64,000 nucleotides of DNA, taken from the NCBI RefSeq assembly GCF_000150275.1, contig NW_002060948.1, forward strand, positions 4,317,901 through 4,381,900, in the 5' to 3' direction. Positions within the stretch are counted from its first letter, which is position 1, and every line of letters begins with the position of its first letter. A model generated the notes under the pieces. It was not told the origin of the DNA and ran no database searches. It was given only the letters and a program-made list of their open reading frames with translations. The stretch is from Trichoplax adhaerens. Lineage: Eukaryota > Placozoa > Uniplacotomia > Trichoplacea > Trichoplacidae. Both the position numbers and the translations under genes were made by a program. Shown here in pieces: positions 38,801-52,300 of this stretch.

Positions 38801-40136
38801 CTGTAACTACAATATGAACTATCAGAATTTATAACTTGCATGAAATATAATTTACATCATGCTGCAATAATGTTTTATGTTCTTTTAATAAACTGTAATC
38901 ATGCTCAATTGCGATTGTTAACAATACGGATAAATTACTTAATGTACACAGTTATAATAGACCATCACTCCTGTCAATTCAATTTACACCTAACGAATTT
39001 CGTCTCTGAGTGCTATACAATTTCCTAAACATTATCAAATCAAATTTTCACCTGGGCTTGGAAGATTAAGGCTCCTTCTTTACGACTAATTTCATTGCAG
39101 CCTATTGCTTTCTGCTATTTATACATGAGATGTGACTGAAATTGCACGAACATCTTATGGAATAAAATGAAAACATTTTACTTATAGTATTTAAAAAGGA
39201 GATCATGTTTAACATTAATAGCAGAAAATCAGGCCTGTAGCTCTTTTTCACTTTTTCCTATACCATACTATAGCTTAGCGAGCACTTTTAGGATATTATA
39301 AATTTATCCATGTAATTTAGTTAATTAAAGCTTTGTACGATGCATGACGAGTTAAGCCCAGTAAAAGGCATATCTTAGGTTTACACTTTACACTAATCTT
39401 TTATTCTGCCTGTAATAGTTTGTATTTTTACTACAAAATAAAGGGTTAATAGAAATCGACAAGTATCATCCATAGCTGATAATAAGCAAGCCAAGGTAAC
39501 AATTATAATTTAAGCTTATGTGGAGTTTTGACAACACAAGCGTTCTTAGTTAAAGAAAATAATTCGATAGATTAGTTTTCATTTAAATAAGATACTGTCT
39601 AACTAAGCGCGACATTAGGCTTTCACAACCCTACGTGATTATTCAATGTACTTTTCTAATTAGCGTTGTCTTCTGTAGAATTTAACGCTATATAATACAT
39701 AAATTGTTCTTCAATTCTTCAAAAGGCTGTGACACATAATCTTAGTATGAACAAGTTATACTATCTGTCGTATACTAGTAACGTCCAGATGTTAATAAAG
39801 GTATAAGATTGGAAGGAAATCTCATTCTTATTGACATTAGTTATTGTTAAAATTTAAGATTTAAAAATTTTTAGGGCAGTAGATATAATAATAATGAGCA
39901 AATGTAAACGAAAATCTAATGTTAATTAATAACAAAATATCCTTTCATAGAGTCTTATCTTATTCTAGCAAGAAGCGTAGATGGCACTTTGCTTTTCTCG
40001 CTCATAATTTTTTAACGTCGTTACAAATTGGCCCCCATTCGAAGGTTTACTTTGCAAACTATTCTACTTTAGATTCCAAGCTAGAAATAGTTAAAAGCGA
40101 ATTAATCCTGTAATTTACACTACGGTGTTAAATATA
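35849..40136. other. Spacer between gene B and gene C
   Basis: About 4.3 kb between the start of B and the stop of C. Only short open stretches occur (the longest about 67 codons, at 37946-38149 on the plus strand), none with recognisable motifs. It must hold the promoter of gene B and the 3' UTR of gene C; no clear TATA box or AATAAA could be assigned. Confidence 0.5.
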
Positions 40137-43100
40137 TTATTCGTTGCTGCTAATCATGCGACTAATAAGTTCATCGTGATGATCGGAACCGGAGTCAGAT
40201 TCATCAGAGCTACTGCTATCATCACTATGATCGATTTCAATTCTCTTAGCTGCAGGTAAACGTCTGGAAATAATCGCATCAATTCGATCTCTTGCATTAC
40301 TTTTATCTGCTTCAGGTGCATCAGATTCATCTGATGATTTTGATGAATCAGAAGAAGATGCAGAAGAATTTGAACTATCATGATTTTCTTGATTATTCTC
40401 TTGCTCTTCCTTTGATATCGGAACTTCAGCGAGCCCCTCTAAACTACTATCGGTTTGTTTAATATCTTGTTCTACATTGGGATGCTGTTTTTGATTTATC
40501 TCTGGGACATCCTTAGATTCACCTACAGCAATATTAGAATTCTCACTACTTTTTCCATAACCATGCTCCTTTTCATTTATTTTTAGAACTTCTTTAGGTT
40601 CATCTACATTATTATTCGCCTGCTCACTACCTCTTCCATTACCTTGCTCATCTGTCGACTGCTCCATATTCTCAGGGCTTTGAATACTGGCTCCCTTTTT
40701 GGACAATTGCTGATAGACATCATCTACAATTTCTGGTTCACTTTTAATTTGTTTCGCAGGTTTTTCATTTAGCTCTTCCTTCAAAAGTTGTGGCGGAGAG
40801 TGACTTATCGAAGATGTAGTTAGCGTAGGTTGTTCTTGAGCCTCTTCTTCGTTGCTGCTGCTATTTTGTTCGTCATCGCTATCATCATCGGACGATTTGT
40901 CTGAGCTATCGTTATTGTTATCAGGTTTATCCTCACTTGATGATTCATCTGAACTATCACTACTTCTTTCATCTAGTTCCTCTTCCTTTGGTGGTGGTGC
41001 TTTAACTACTATATAGTATCAAAAAATCACAGCACTATCATTAATATCCTATAAATTACCGTTTATACTCTTCTTTTTCCTACTATAACAAACCTTTCGC
41101 TTCAAAATCTTTGACAGAATCCCCGCAATTATCGTCGCTATGCGATTGTTCTGTAGATTTAGATTCATTAGAACTACTATCATTATTCACTTGATCGCTA
41201 CTGACTTGTTTTGATGTTGTTCCTACACCAGCTGGATCGATATTAGGATTAGATATAGCACTATTGTTGTCCTGCTGAAATATTGGAATAAATTACAAAG
41301 AGTTATAATGAAATTAACCCGTACACTCAAATTTCTTCTTAGCAACTAAATTAACGATATCTTCCAATCTTTCTTCAAAATTTTAGCTTCCAGAAAGAGA
41401 TTTAAGTATTACCATAGCTGCAAAATTTAATCGCATACGTAATTTTATGATATCCAGGACTGGAAGTATCTCTGTATCAATCTCTGATACAACGAGCACA
41501 GTAAAATTTAAAGTATGCTGCTCTACTCCTGAATTTTTGATAGTTATACTAATATATAATTTAATGGTAATACCAATGGTAACCCATCCTCTAATTACAT
41601 TTATGCAATATTTCTAACCTCGTCCATATCAACTTCAGTTGTACGAGTTTGGTCAATTTCAACATATTCTTGCTCACTTAGATCATTCAGTGTCGGAGTA
41701 GAATAGAGTTCTAGATAATTTCCATCAACGGCGTCTTCATCGTCACTACTGGCGTTGTCTTCTATAATAGTGCTCTGTTTCAATGTAAAGATAAACAGTT
41801 TTGTAGACATTCTAAAATTTGTATGATTTTTTTTGTTACTGAGTAAACGGACATGGTTTTGAGTTAGCTTAATGATTTACTGCGGTATCTAGCTGCTATA
41901 ACTGCAAAATAGCAAAGGAAATTAAAAAATATAGATCGCTTAGCGGTGCAGTAGACAAACCGTAATTGAGAATGCTGTAAACGTAAACTGGATATCTACT
42001 GGTATAACACAATATATTAGTTTACTGTTCTTAGAAATTATAAATGAAAACGCAATTTGAACAGCATATTTAGGCAGTAACGAAACCGAGTATTAAATAC
42101 ATTCTTTCATTGTTATTTGCAAAAATAATAGTCGCATCTAGAAGAAAGAAACTCGTTCTACAATAGATATAAATGCGTATTACCAATATATAGCAAAATG
42201 AGCAAAAATTTTATTTTATAACTGCAAATAACGGAATATAAGAAAATTTAAAGAGATAATCAAATTTCGTTTATGTTTAACTCACTATAGACCAAGCTTA
42301 AAAATACTGTAGATTTGGTAGACGGACTTAAATTTATATCACCTTGGATTTTTTTCCAATAAAATATTTACAAATTTAATTAAAAAGTTTAGCATTAAAT
42401 TTTATTGAGTTAATTTAGCTATGTTACCTCAATAACTTCCGTGTCTGTCACTGCCGTATCATTATTTGTTGAACTTAGCTGATGATTTCCTCTCTGTAGA
42501 TGATTTTAATAATATATTTAAGCACAGTATAATTTAAATTCTGTCAGTTTTACTACCTCTATATTCTCCTCTAATAACTATCTGATATAGGTATTCATAC
42601 ACGATTTAATATAAATTTAATGCAATCAACATTTCTACAAGTTAAATTATGTTATCTCATACGTAGCTTGTTATAGAAGGGCTGTCTAAGCTAATGCATA
42701 TAAGGTATAAGTTAACGTTACATATAATAATTACTATCCCGTATATTGTGCGCAACGTATGTTACGAGATCAATAACCGATTGCATTACCTCAGCATTTC
42801 CTTGTTTTATTGTTACTAAACTGTGGCTACTTTCTCGGCCACTATTGACTTGCTGGCTATCCGATGTCGTTGTACCTTCACTAAGACTGTCATCTTGCAT
42901 AGCTGCTGGATTAAAATGAGCCAATGGCGCATCAGCTTCTTCATCCCTGTCAGCTTCATGAAGCATGGTAGTACTCTATATAAAGAAATTGTCTCAGAGA
43001 ATTGTGAAGAAATTTACACAAGTAATAGAGCAATAAGCAATTTATGCTGCGACTAAAGGTGTAAGTTATTTTATTTACCGTATAATTGAGGTTTTCGATA

Positions 43101-43368
43101 GCTAATGAATAATGATGATTGTCTAAATAAGATTTGATATCAATAAGGTGTTGGTATGTTGAAAAGACAAAGTACATTAAGTAAATCAGGATATTATAGC
43201 AATTAATGGATAGGATGAAGAAATATTGCATATACTTGTACTTAATGATTTTATACCATACCTTCTGGATCATCTATAGGCTTGGCTTGCTTTAATGTTG
43301 GCATCATGTAATCTTGAGTCTTACTATTATTCATTTGATGTTTCTTGGTACATGGTAAACGAAGACCG
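40137..43368 (-). other. Gene C cytoplasmic tail: long, acidic and serine-rich
   Basis: Exons: 43262-43368 (phase 2-1), 43079-43101 (23-nt microexon, 1-0, encoding A-IENLNYT), 42790-42975 (0-0), 42428-42493 (0-0), 41619-41774 (0-0), 41094-41274 (0-1), 40137-41008 (1-stop). The first and second keep the phases of A and [11 protein letters not shown] resembles HLELYTTN of gene [12 protein letters not shown] in the last exon matches DDVYASVS of A and EVFVSLSQQG of B. The last exon (290 codons) is dominated by Ser, Asp, Glu, Asn and Lys, probably disordered, with many D/E-flanked serines that could be kinase CK2 sites. The HLQS ending of A and B is absent. Confidence 0.68.
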
Positions 43369-46300
43369 CTACCAATGATTAAATTATAGCCAGTTTAATT
43401 ATTTAGTTAAGTAAAATGAGTCCCTTTTCGTAAAATACATTAAGTTCTTTTGTAATAAAAGTAAAATACTTACTTTCGACGACGACGGTAGAGATAAACT
43501 ACAACCAATATTACAAAAAACACAGTAATAGTAGTAAAAACCGAGACAACAGCAGATACAGTAGGAGATGCAGCATTTGCAACTTGTCCTGGACAACTAT
43601 CTGTTATTTATATTAAACAGTATTATTAAAATGCTCGCAATTTGCAAAAAACGTTTAATAGCAGTAGTTAAGTACAAAAATTAAGAAGTCTATATTTGTC
43701 TAAGATTACTCCATATATATACATATTACTATCCACATACTTAATGTGTAATTTTTGGTTACGTCGAACTGATATTCAGCCTTGATAGCATTTGCTGCAA
43801 TTGCTGTAATACCAAAAGTGTAACTAAACCCTGCCCTGAGCTGTGGAATTACAGCATTCCTAGCTGTTGACAACAACCTTCTGCTAGACCACACAATGTG
43901 TGAAGTGATTTTCCAGCGAAGAATGATAGCTGTTACAGGGTCGTTATTGATATTAGTTAACTGCCAAACAGCTGTAACTGTCGTGCAGTTGTGAGGCTCG
44001 ATGGTTATGCTACTGATAACCGGAATTTGTTCTATTACATAAGACAGATGGAAGAAAGTTGTGTTATAAAAATTAATGCTACAAATATTTCAAATGTTTA
44101 CAACTGTAAAGAATACAAGAACAGAAGTTATTATATAAAAATAATCTTCCGTTCACAGTTATGTACTACTATACGCACTTGGTTGGCATGTGTATCCATT
44201 AACTCCATCAATACAGTTTTCATTTCGCAAGCAAGGATATGATGCACATTCGTTGATATCCGACTGGCAATATAACCCAGTATAGCCAGAAGAACAACTA
44301 CAACGATAACTATTGATTAAATCCAAACAAATTCCAAAGCTGCAGGGTGAGCTAGCGCATTCATTAATGTTGATTTGGCAGAAGGTACCGCTGTAACCTG
44401 CACTACAACTACAGTTATACTTGTTGACTAAATCTATGCAATAAGCATTGTTAAGGCAAGGATTAGATGCGCATTCATTGATATTAATAGTACACTGGGC
44501 GCCAGTATAACCGTTTTTGCAATTACATGAGTAGCCATTTGCTAAATCGATACACGTTCCACCATTAGCGCAAGGCTGGCTCTGACATTCGTTGATATTG
44601 GTTTGGCAACTTGCACCAGTAAATCCAGTTCTGCATGCACAACTATACGAGTTTATTAAATCACTACATGTACCTAAATTCATACAGGGTTCTGACTGGC
44701 ATTCATTAATATTACTTTGGCAGCGATCACCATCAAAGCCAGGATAGCATGAACAATTATAGCGATTAGGTAGATCAACGCATATAGCAAGGTTCTGACA
44801 TGGACCACTTGCACATTCGTTAATGTCAGTTTGACAAATACCTCCTGTATAACCAGATCGACACGAACAGGTATAACCATTAACAATATCGCTACATATT
44901 CCAGAATTTTGGCAAGGATTACTTTGACACTCGTTAATATCAGTCTGGCATGTAATTCCAGCATAGCCCAATGCACAAGAACAATTGAATCCATTTACAA
45001 GATCCATACAGTTTCCAGAATTTAGGCAAGGAGAACTTGCACATTCGTTAACATTGGTCTGACAGATTACTCCAGTATATCCTGCTACGCACTTGCATCT
45101 GTAACCATTGACAGAATCTGTGCAGGTTCCCCCATTCATACATGGTAGGCTTACACATTCATCAATATTACTCTGACAATAGATGCCGGTAAAACCGCTA
45201 CGACAGGTACAACTATAGCCATTAACAAGATCATTACAGGAACTACCATTGATACACGGACTAGATCCACATTCATTAACATTGATTTCACAATGTGTGC
45301 CAATAAATCCAGCTTCGCAAGTACAGTTATAACTGTTAATTAAATCTAAGCAAGTACCGCCATTAATACAAGGACTACTACCGCATTCATGAATGTTAGT
45401 TTCGCAGTTTTTACCAGTAAAGCCAAACATGCAGGCACATTTATATTGATTAGGATAATCATAACAAATTCCACTATTAAGACATGGATTGCTATCGCAC
45501 TCCATTAACTCTGTTTCGCAGCGATCGCCAGCATAGCCAGGCAAGCATGTGCAATTGTATGCGCTAACCTGATCGACACATGTAGCATTATTGAGGCACG
45601 GAGTAATACTGCATTCATCGATGTTGATTTCACAATCATATCCAGTAAAACCTGCAGCACAGCTGCAGTTATAGTTATTGATTAAGTCGAAGCATGTGCC
45701 TTCGTTGATGCACGGCATGCTATCACATTCGTTGATATCAATTTTGCAAAGTGAGCCAGTATATCCAGGCATACATGAGCAATTGTAGCTATTAATGTCA
45801 TCAATACATATACCTTCATTCATGCAAGGATTAGACTGGCATTCATCAATATTCGTTTGGCATAAAGTGCCCATATATCCATTTAAGCATGTGCAGTTAT
45901 ATCCAGCCACTAAATCAGTGCAACTAGCATCATTTTGACAAGGATTACTGAAACACTCATCAATATTGACTTCGCATATGGAACCGGTATAGCCAGAAAT
46001 ACATGTACAATTATATCCGTTAACAAAATCATGACATATACCACTGTTAAGACAAGGATTACTGTCGCATTCATTAACATTTAGTTCACAATCAGTCCCC
46101 GTATAACCAGCTAAACAAGAGCAATTATAGCCATCAATACCATCGATACAGGTGCCTGTAATCTCACAAGGATTACTAGCACATTCGTTCATATTCGTTT
46201 CACAATGATCTCCAGTAAAGCCAGGCATACAACTACACTGATATTCATTGATAAGATCCATGCACTGGCCGTTATTAATACAAGGTTGGGAAGCACATTC

Positions 46301-49300
46301 GTTAATATTTGTTGAGCATATATTACCACTGAAACCAGCTTGACAAGTACAGGTATAGTTATTAATCCTATCAGTACAAGTTGCATTATTCAAACATGGA
46401 CGGGAATTACACTCGTCGATATCTACAAATAAAAACATTCCGGAAAATTCATTAATTTACCCGAACATTAGCTGCCCTAGACTTGCCTTATAAATTACAC
46501 AATCATTATCTACAAAGCTGGCTAACTGACTTGTATTAGCTGATGAGACTTATATTAATGTTCGACAATACGATACATGATATAACTGTGAATGTTGCAT
46601 AGGTGCGCCATAACTCAAAAGAACTAGCTGGTCAACATCTGCCTTACTACAGTAATTTAATTCGTAACAATAACTGGCACCAAGTTTATCAATCCTGCCA
46701 TAAATAATGTAAGGTTTTAATTGATGAATTAAACTACATCAGCCGATATGCAACTCTTTGCAAAATCAAAAATATCTGAATTTGTAAACAATCATTAGAA
46801 TTCTATATTCACTAGCGAATGTTTAAACCTGTCTTCTTACTTATTTCACATTGATCCCCTCTAAAGCCAGCAGCACAGGAGCAATTATAATGATTTGGTG
46901 CTGAATTTATACAGGTGGCTTCATTTAAGCAGGGGGAAAATCTACAACGATTAATATCTATATCGTATAAAACAGACGAAGTATGCTAGATTTAGTATAA
47001 TTAAAAATAATAAACAACACCATATCTTCAGTTAAGAAAAAATCAAACAAGATTCAAAGTTTTAAATACTCTCTGTTACCGTCTTGACAAGTAAATCCAG
47101 ACCAATTATCCGTACAATTGCACTGAAACGCATTCAACAAATTGATGCACTGGCCGCCATTTTGGCAGGGCTGATGGTGGCATTCATTGACGTCTATCCG
47201 TAGAATAGCATTAGTTAGTAAAGATGCTTAAAAAAATCCACTTTTCCACAAAATACTAATAACCGGCACTATAAATAATTTATTTAGCATAATAGCAGAC
47301 TGACCGTATTCACAATCAGTCCCGTTATATCCAGGTATGCAATCACATCGATATTGATTGGCTCCGACATTAACACATGTTCCACCATTTTGACATGGGG
47401 TGATTCTGCACCTGTTATGATCTAATGAAAAAGTGTATGAAATAAATTTATCTTTGATCAGGTCTAAATAAATATTTTTCGGCCTTAGTGTGTTGTAGAA
47501 ACATCTTAGATTCCTAATTAAACCATGAATTCATCTTAGAGGGGTACACTAATATAAATTTTAGTCGGTTAGCATAGCTAATGATAGAACTACTGTTAAC
47601 AGCAATTGTAATATTGTCATTGAATTTTATTCTCCATTTTATTGGGACTAGTAAATTATAATTCATTTCGTATTACTGTTATTAAATTATTCAGCTGGAT
47701 TCTAGGCAGTATTCTAAAGTTACTGGGCTATTGGATCGTAATGTATAAGTCTGATAAAAAAAAAATAATTGCCCACCAGATCAACATTTAAGTACCAGTG
47801 CTGCTTAATTTATTCTGTATTTACAAGCTGTAATATTCAACGTGATATAGGGCTTGATTAATCCAGGCAAACGTTGATCTGGTGTTAATATTTTTGCTAT
47901 GAAAATTATCCGCATTAGTAGTCAAAGTACTGAACTTGTATAGTTTCCTACTTCAGGCGCTATAAACAATATCCTGTTCGGACCACGAAGTTTATAGAAC
48001 TACATCATGCAGAAGCTGCCAATTCTAGAAATACACACTCATACAATATAAATGATGGCCTAACAAAAGCGTAAGCCAGAAAATTTTTCTGGCTAATTCT
48101 ATAAACTACATATCTTAGCCTCATTTTTCCATTATCGCAAATAAGTTCAGTTTCTTATCACTTACCGTGTTCGCACTCAGTTCCATTAAAGTTATCAAGG
48201 CATACGCAGACATAACCATTAATACTATCCGAACAAGTTGCATTATTAGAGCATGGATTAGAAATACACTCGTCAATATCTATAAGATGGCAATAGTTAT
48301 AGATATGTTAGGATATAAATAATTGAAGTCATAGGCTTGCATAGTAGCTATCGATAACATAATATTGAATTCAGTCAAATAAGTCTAAAATTACTCGTTT
48401 CGCAGAGTGATCCCGTAAATCCGGCTTGGCAAGAGCAGTTATAACTGTCTGGGAAAATATTACTACAAACGCCTTGGTTCAAGCATGGCCTTAAACGACA
48501 TCGGTTATTATCTGCAAAAAGTGCCGTAATCAGATAAACAGCGTTACTATTGCTTCAGAAATATATAGATGCTGTGCAATCCGTAATTTCCTGACTTAAA
48601 ATTATACAAATTTAACTGAACATGGTCTCATAAAAAATACTGCTTATGAATAAATTATCCAGAAAGTAGGAGTAATACCCTTCTAAGAGTAGATATATAG
48701 CACTTATATCGCTATATGCCTAGAAAATGATCTCATAATTAATCGTTGATTGTTACAAATTAAAGCCTAAAGAAAGTATTTTTGGAGACAATTCTTAAAC
48801 CTCAATACAGCAGTTGTTATAAAATTCTACAAACTCAAAGTCTTTTTGTTTTGATATGGAAATAAACGTTATATAATTAATACCCACTAATTAAAGAAAA
48901 TCGGTTCAGATTCGAGAAACTCGAGCACAAAGGACAAGTGTTTTATGAATAATTGCTTACTACAGCGATAACATCCTTACCATATTGGCAGTTTCCGCCG
49001 CTATAATTTGTACGACAAACGCAATCATTGCCATTAGCACAGTAACCATTTCCTAAATAGAAATAATTTGATATTTAATTGAATTTTAAAATACTATACT
49101 GTATAGCAGCATAAATTTGTATAGAATATTACCAGTACATCCATCTTTTAACACACAGCTGGAGCACGTATTTCCGGACCATCCGCTGTTACAACTGCAA
49201 TTTAGTTTAAATAAGAAATAGATACCAGTATAACCATTAGCCAACCAAAAATGTTTTATTCGAAATGTTATTAATGAAATACATCGTTTTTTTTAACGTT

Positions 49301-52300
49301 TTGAAACATACTAGCATTGGCCAGGTGAATTTGTGCAGTTAGCATGAGATAAATCACAGCCTGTTCTACAAATTGCTTTAAAAATATCAAAATAGCTCTT
49401 ATTATACAAGTTATAAATAAACATTTTTAGCCAATACACAAGAAGATAAAATTTGATTCATAAATAGCAAATGCTAACATAACGCCTTTATTGCTTATAT
49501 TCTGTACCTGTTTGACAGCTTGAACCTGTCCATCCTGGTACACAAGAGCAATTGTAGTAATCAATAAAATTATTACATGTAGCCCCATTAAAGCAAGGCG
49601 TCGATGAGCATTCATCAATATCTAGAGCAATCAACATTATACAAAGGCTTTAGATAAAATTATACTGTGAATACTTTTTTACTATTTCCTTAGATTTTAA
49701 TATACCGTGCTATTTCCATTAATGCTACCCTATTTTATACGTGACTTAAACCAAGAGTTTACAGCTTAACAAGATTAAGTTTGCATTCTGCTTGTCATAC
49801 GCTGGTACAGAAACTTACCTGTCTCGCAAATTTTTCCAGTATATCCTTCTACACATTTACATTGATATGTATTAATTGCTTCATTTATGCACGCGCCATC
49901 ATTTTTACAGGGATTACTACGGCATGGATTTAAATCTAATGTAGTTGAATTAACATATGCTTAGTTCACATCTATAAATGATAATTCAACTAATCAGTGC
50001 ATTTTTACAGGCAATACCGATTGATCAGCTCTCAAAATTGATCTTAAAATTTAATAGTAAGCGCAAACGAGATGCTGATTCTAAAATAGAAAATCTTAAC
50101 AAATCATATTTACCATTTTCGCAATTAGCACTTGTATAATTTGATAGGCAATCACAAGTATAATTAAATGGCCCTTCATAGGAACATATTCCTCCATTAA
50201 GACATGGTCGACTTACCCTACAGAGATTCATATCTGCAGTAAAACAAGACGAATTATTTATCGCGACTGATGTTTTAGAATTACTGATTATGGTGATCAC
50301 TGGATAAAAAATAACCTACCAGTTGCACAATGAATGCCAGTATATTGCGGTAAGCATTGACAAGTGTAGTAATCAATAAGATTATTACATGTTGCGCCGT
50401 TTATACAGGGACTTGATGAACATTCATTAACGTCTGTAATTTAATTAGAGTAACAGCATGACGTTAAGTTAACTTTTAGCATCTCAGAAATTAATCAATG
50501 AACTATTTAACTAAATTTCATTTAAATTTCTAAGCTATGACTGGTGGATAGTTTTCAAATTAGTTACGATAAAGTAGAAGCAATCGAAAGCTAAAAATAG
50601 CGATAACGATTATTATCATTTGTAAATTTATTAGAGTAACGTAGGACATTAGCTTAACTTTGCTCTTGAAGAAATTAATCATTAAACTAATAAACTATAT
50701 TTTACTTCATTTGCAAATCTATGGTGGACAGGTAATTTCAAAGGAGTTACTGTACAGCAGAAAAAATCTAAGCATAAGATAATAATAATATTAACTATTG
50801 TCGCCTATCTGATAACATCTGTACTATAACTAAATTCATGTGGAATGTGTTTTTAATTTAATTCACAATAAAATCGTATAAATTTTACATAGAATATTTA
50901 ATTTCGATAGAGCTATTCTCACCTGTTTCACAGTTAGTGCCCGTATAACCTGGGAGGCATGAGCATCTATAGTGATAATTGCCGAGGTAATTGCAACTGC
51001 CTCGATTTTGACAGGGCGACATGGTTCGGCAAAGATTGGAATCTTTAACATCACATATATAGAAAGCAAATAGTTTACATCAATTATATTATAAGCTAAA
51101 TGAATGGCGAAAATTACATTTTATTCAAAATATCGACTAAATAATGCTTAGCATTAATTCAATAACTATATACATATATGTTACGGTGTAGGTATGTGGC
51201 GATGGCATCGTATACGCTATCAACCAGATTAAATTGTTATTATTCCAAAATTACTTCAAGTTAATTACATCAATATCCAAAATGGAAGTATAACATCACA
51301 CGCATTATTTATATATTTATTTTTTCTATCATCCGAATCTAAAAGTTAACTTATAAAGCGCGCATACCATTTTCGCAGTGAGCTCCTGTAAACTGTTCTG
51401 GACAAAGGCATGTATAACCGTTAATATTATCCATACAAGAAGCATTAGTATGTTGACAAGGATTTGAGGAACATTCGTTGATATCTATGAGATTTAAAAA
51501 TTAAATGAGACTTTTTACTTTAAGCATACTAATTTCGAAGAGTTAAATTTCATAGTAAATGTAAAACATGTAGTACGTATAATGTGCTCCAATAGCATTA
51601 ATTATATCTTGATATTATAAATTTCTTTGAATTAAACTAATCAAACTCATTATATGAAAGTTATCTCTTCGCTGCATCGTGCCAAAAGCTATATCACACC
51701 AGAATTTTAATGCATTAAAAACTTCATTGACAAAATATCATCTTTTGAGTATAATTATCAAAATTATGATTTGTGAGAAATTTTATAGATAAATTCTAAA
51801 GATGCATATGTCACTAAAACAACATTTAGACAAATTAGCAAATTTGTAAATGAGGTCAATAATCATAATGAAAATCGACTAATCTGGATACATAAATTCA
51901 CAATACTAGTTTAACTCAGTTTAATTTCGAACTCTATGAGACTGTCTCGTTAAAATAATATTTCAATCAAGAGCTGTCTTCATTTAAACAAATATCCACT
52001 AGGAATGGTTATTTTATATATCTATCAATATATCTTCAACAAGTGACTACCTATACCAAACCAGACTTAAATTTTAATGGAAGTTATTCAACGTGAAATC
52101 TAATTAGTCAATTGCTATGATCACAAGTGAATTTTCTTAATAAATTATCAAATTTTACTGCAGAAATTTAATTAACCTAGCATAAAATACATAAAATATA
52201 TATTTAAAGGAGCTTCTAATCTAAGAAAGAGCATTATATCTAAATTGACGGCGAATAACTCAAATTGAATAATAATACGGTGCAATTCCATGAAATACGC

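Noticed and set aside
40137-43368. Acidic tail exons as a separate gene
   Set aside because: Phases run unbroken from the transmembrane exon of gene C through every tail exon, no start codon with its own context was found, and motifs shared with the A and B tails occur in the last exon.
44680-44994. Minus-strand alternative-frame open stretches inside the large EGF exons
   Set aside because: These are shadow frames of the 19-EGF exon, with biased Val/Leu composition produced by the EGF codon pattern.
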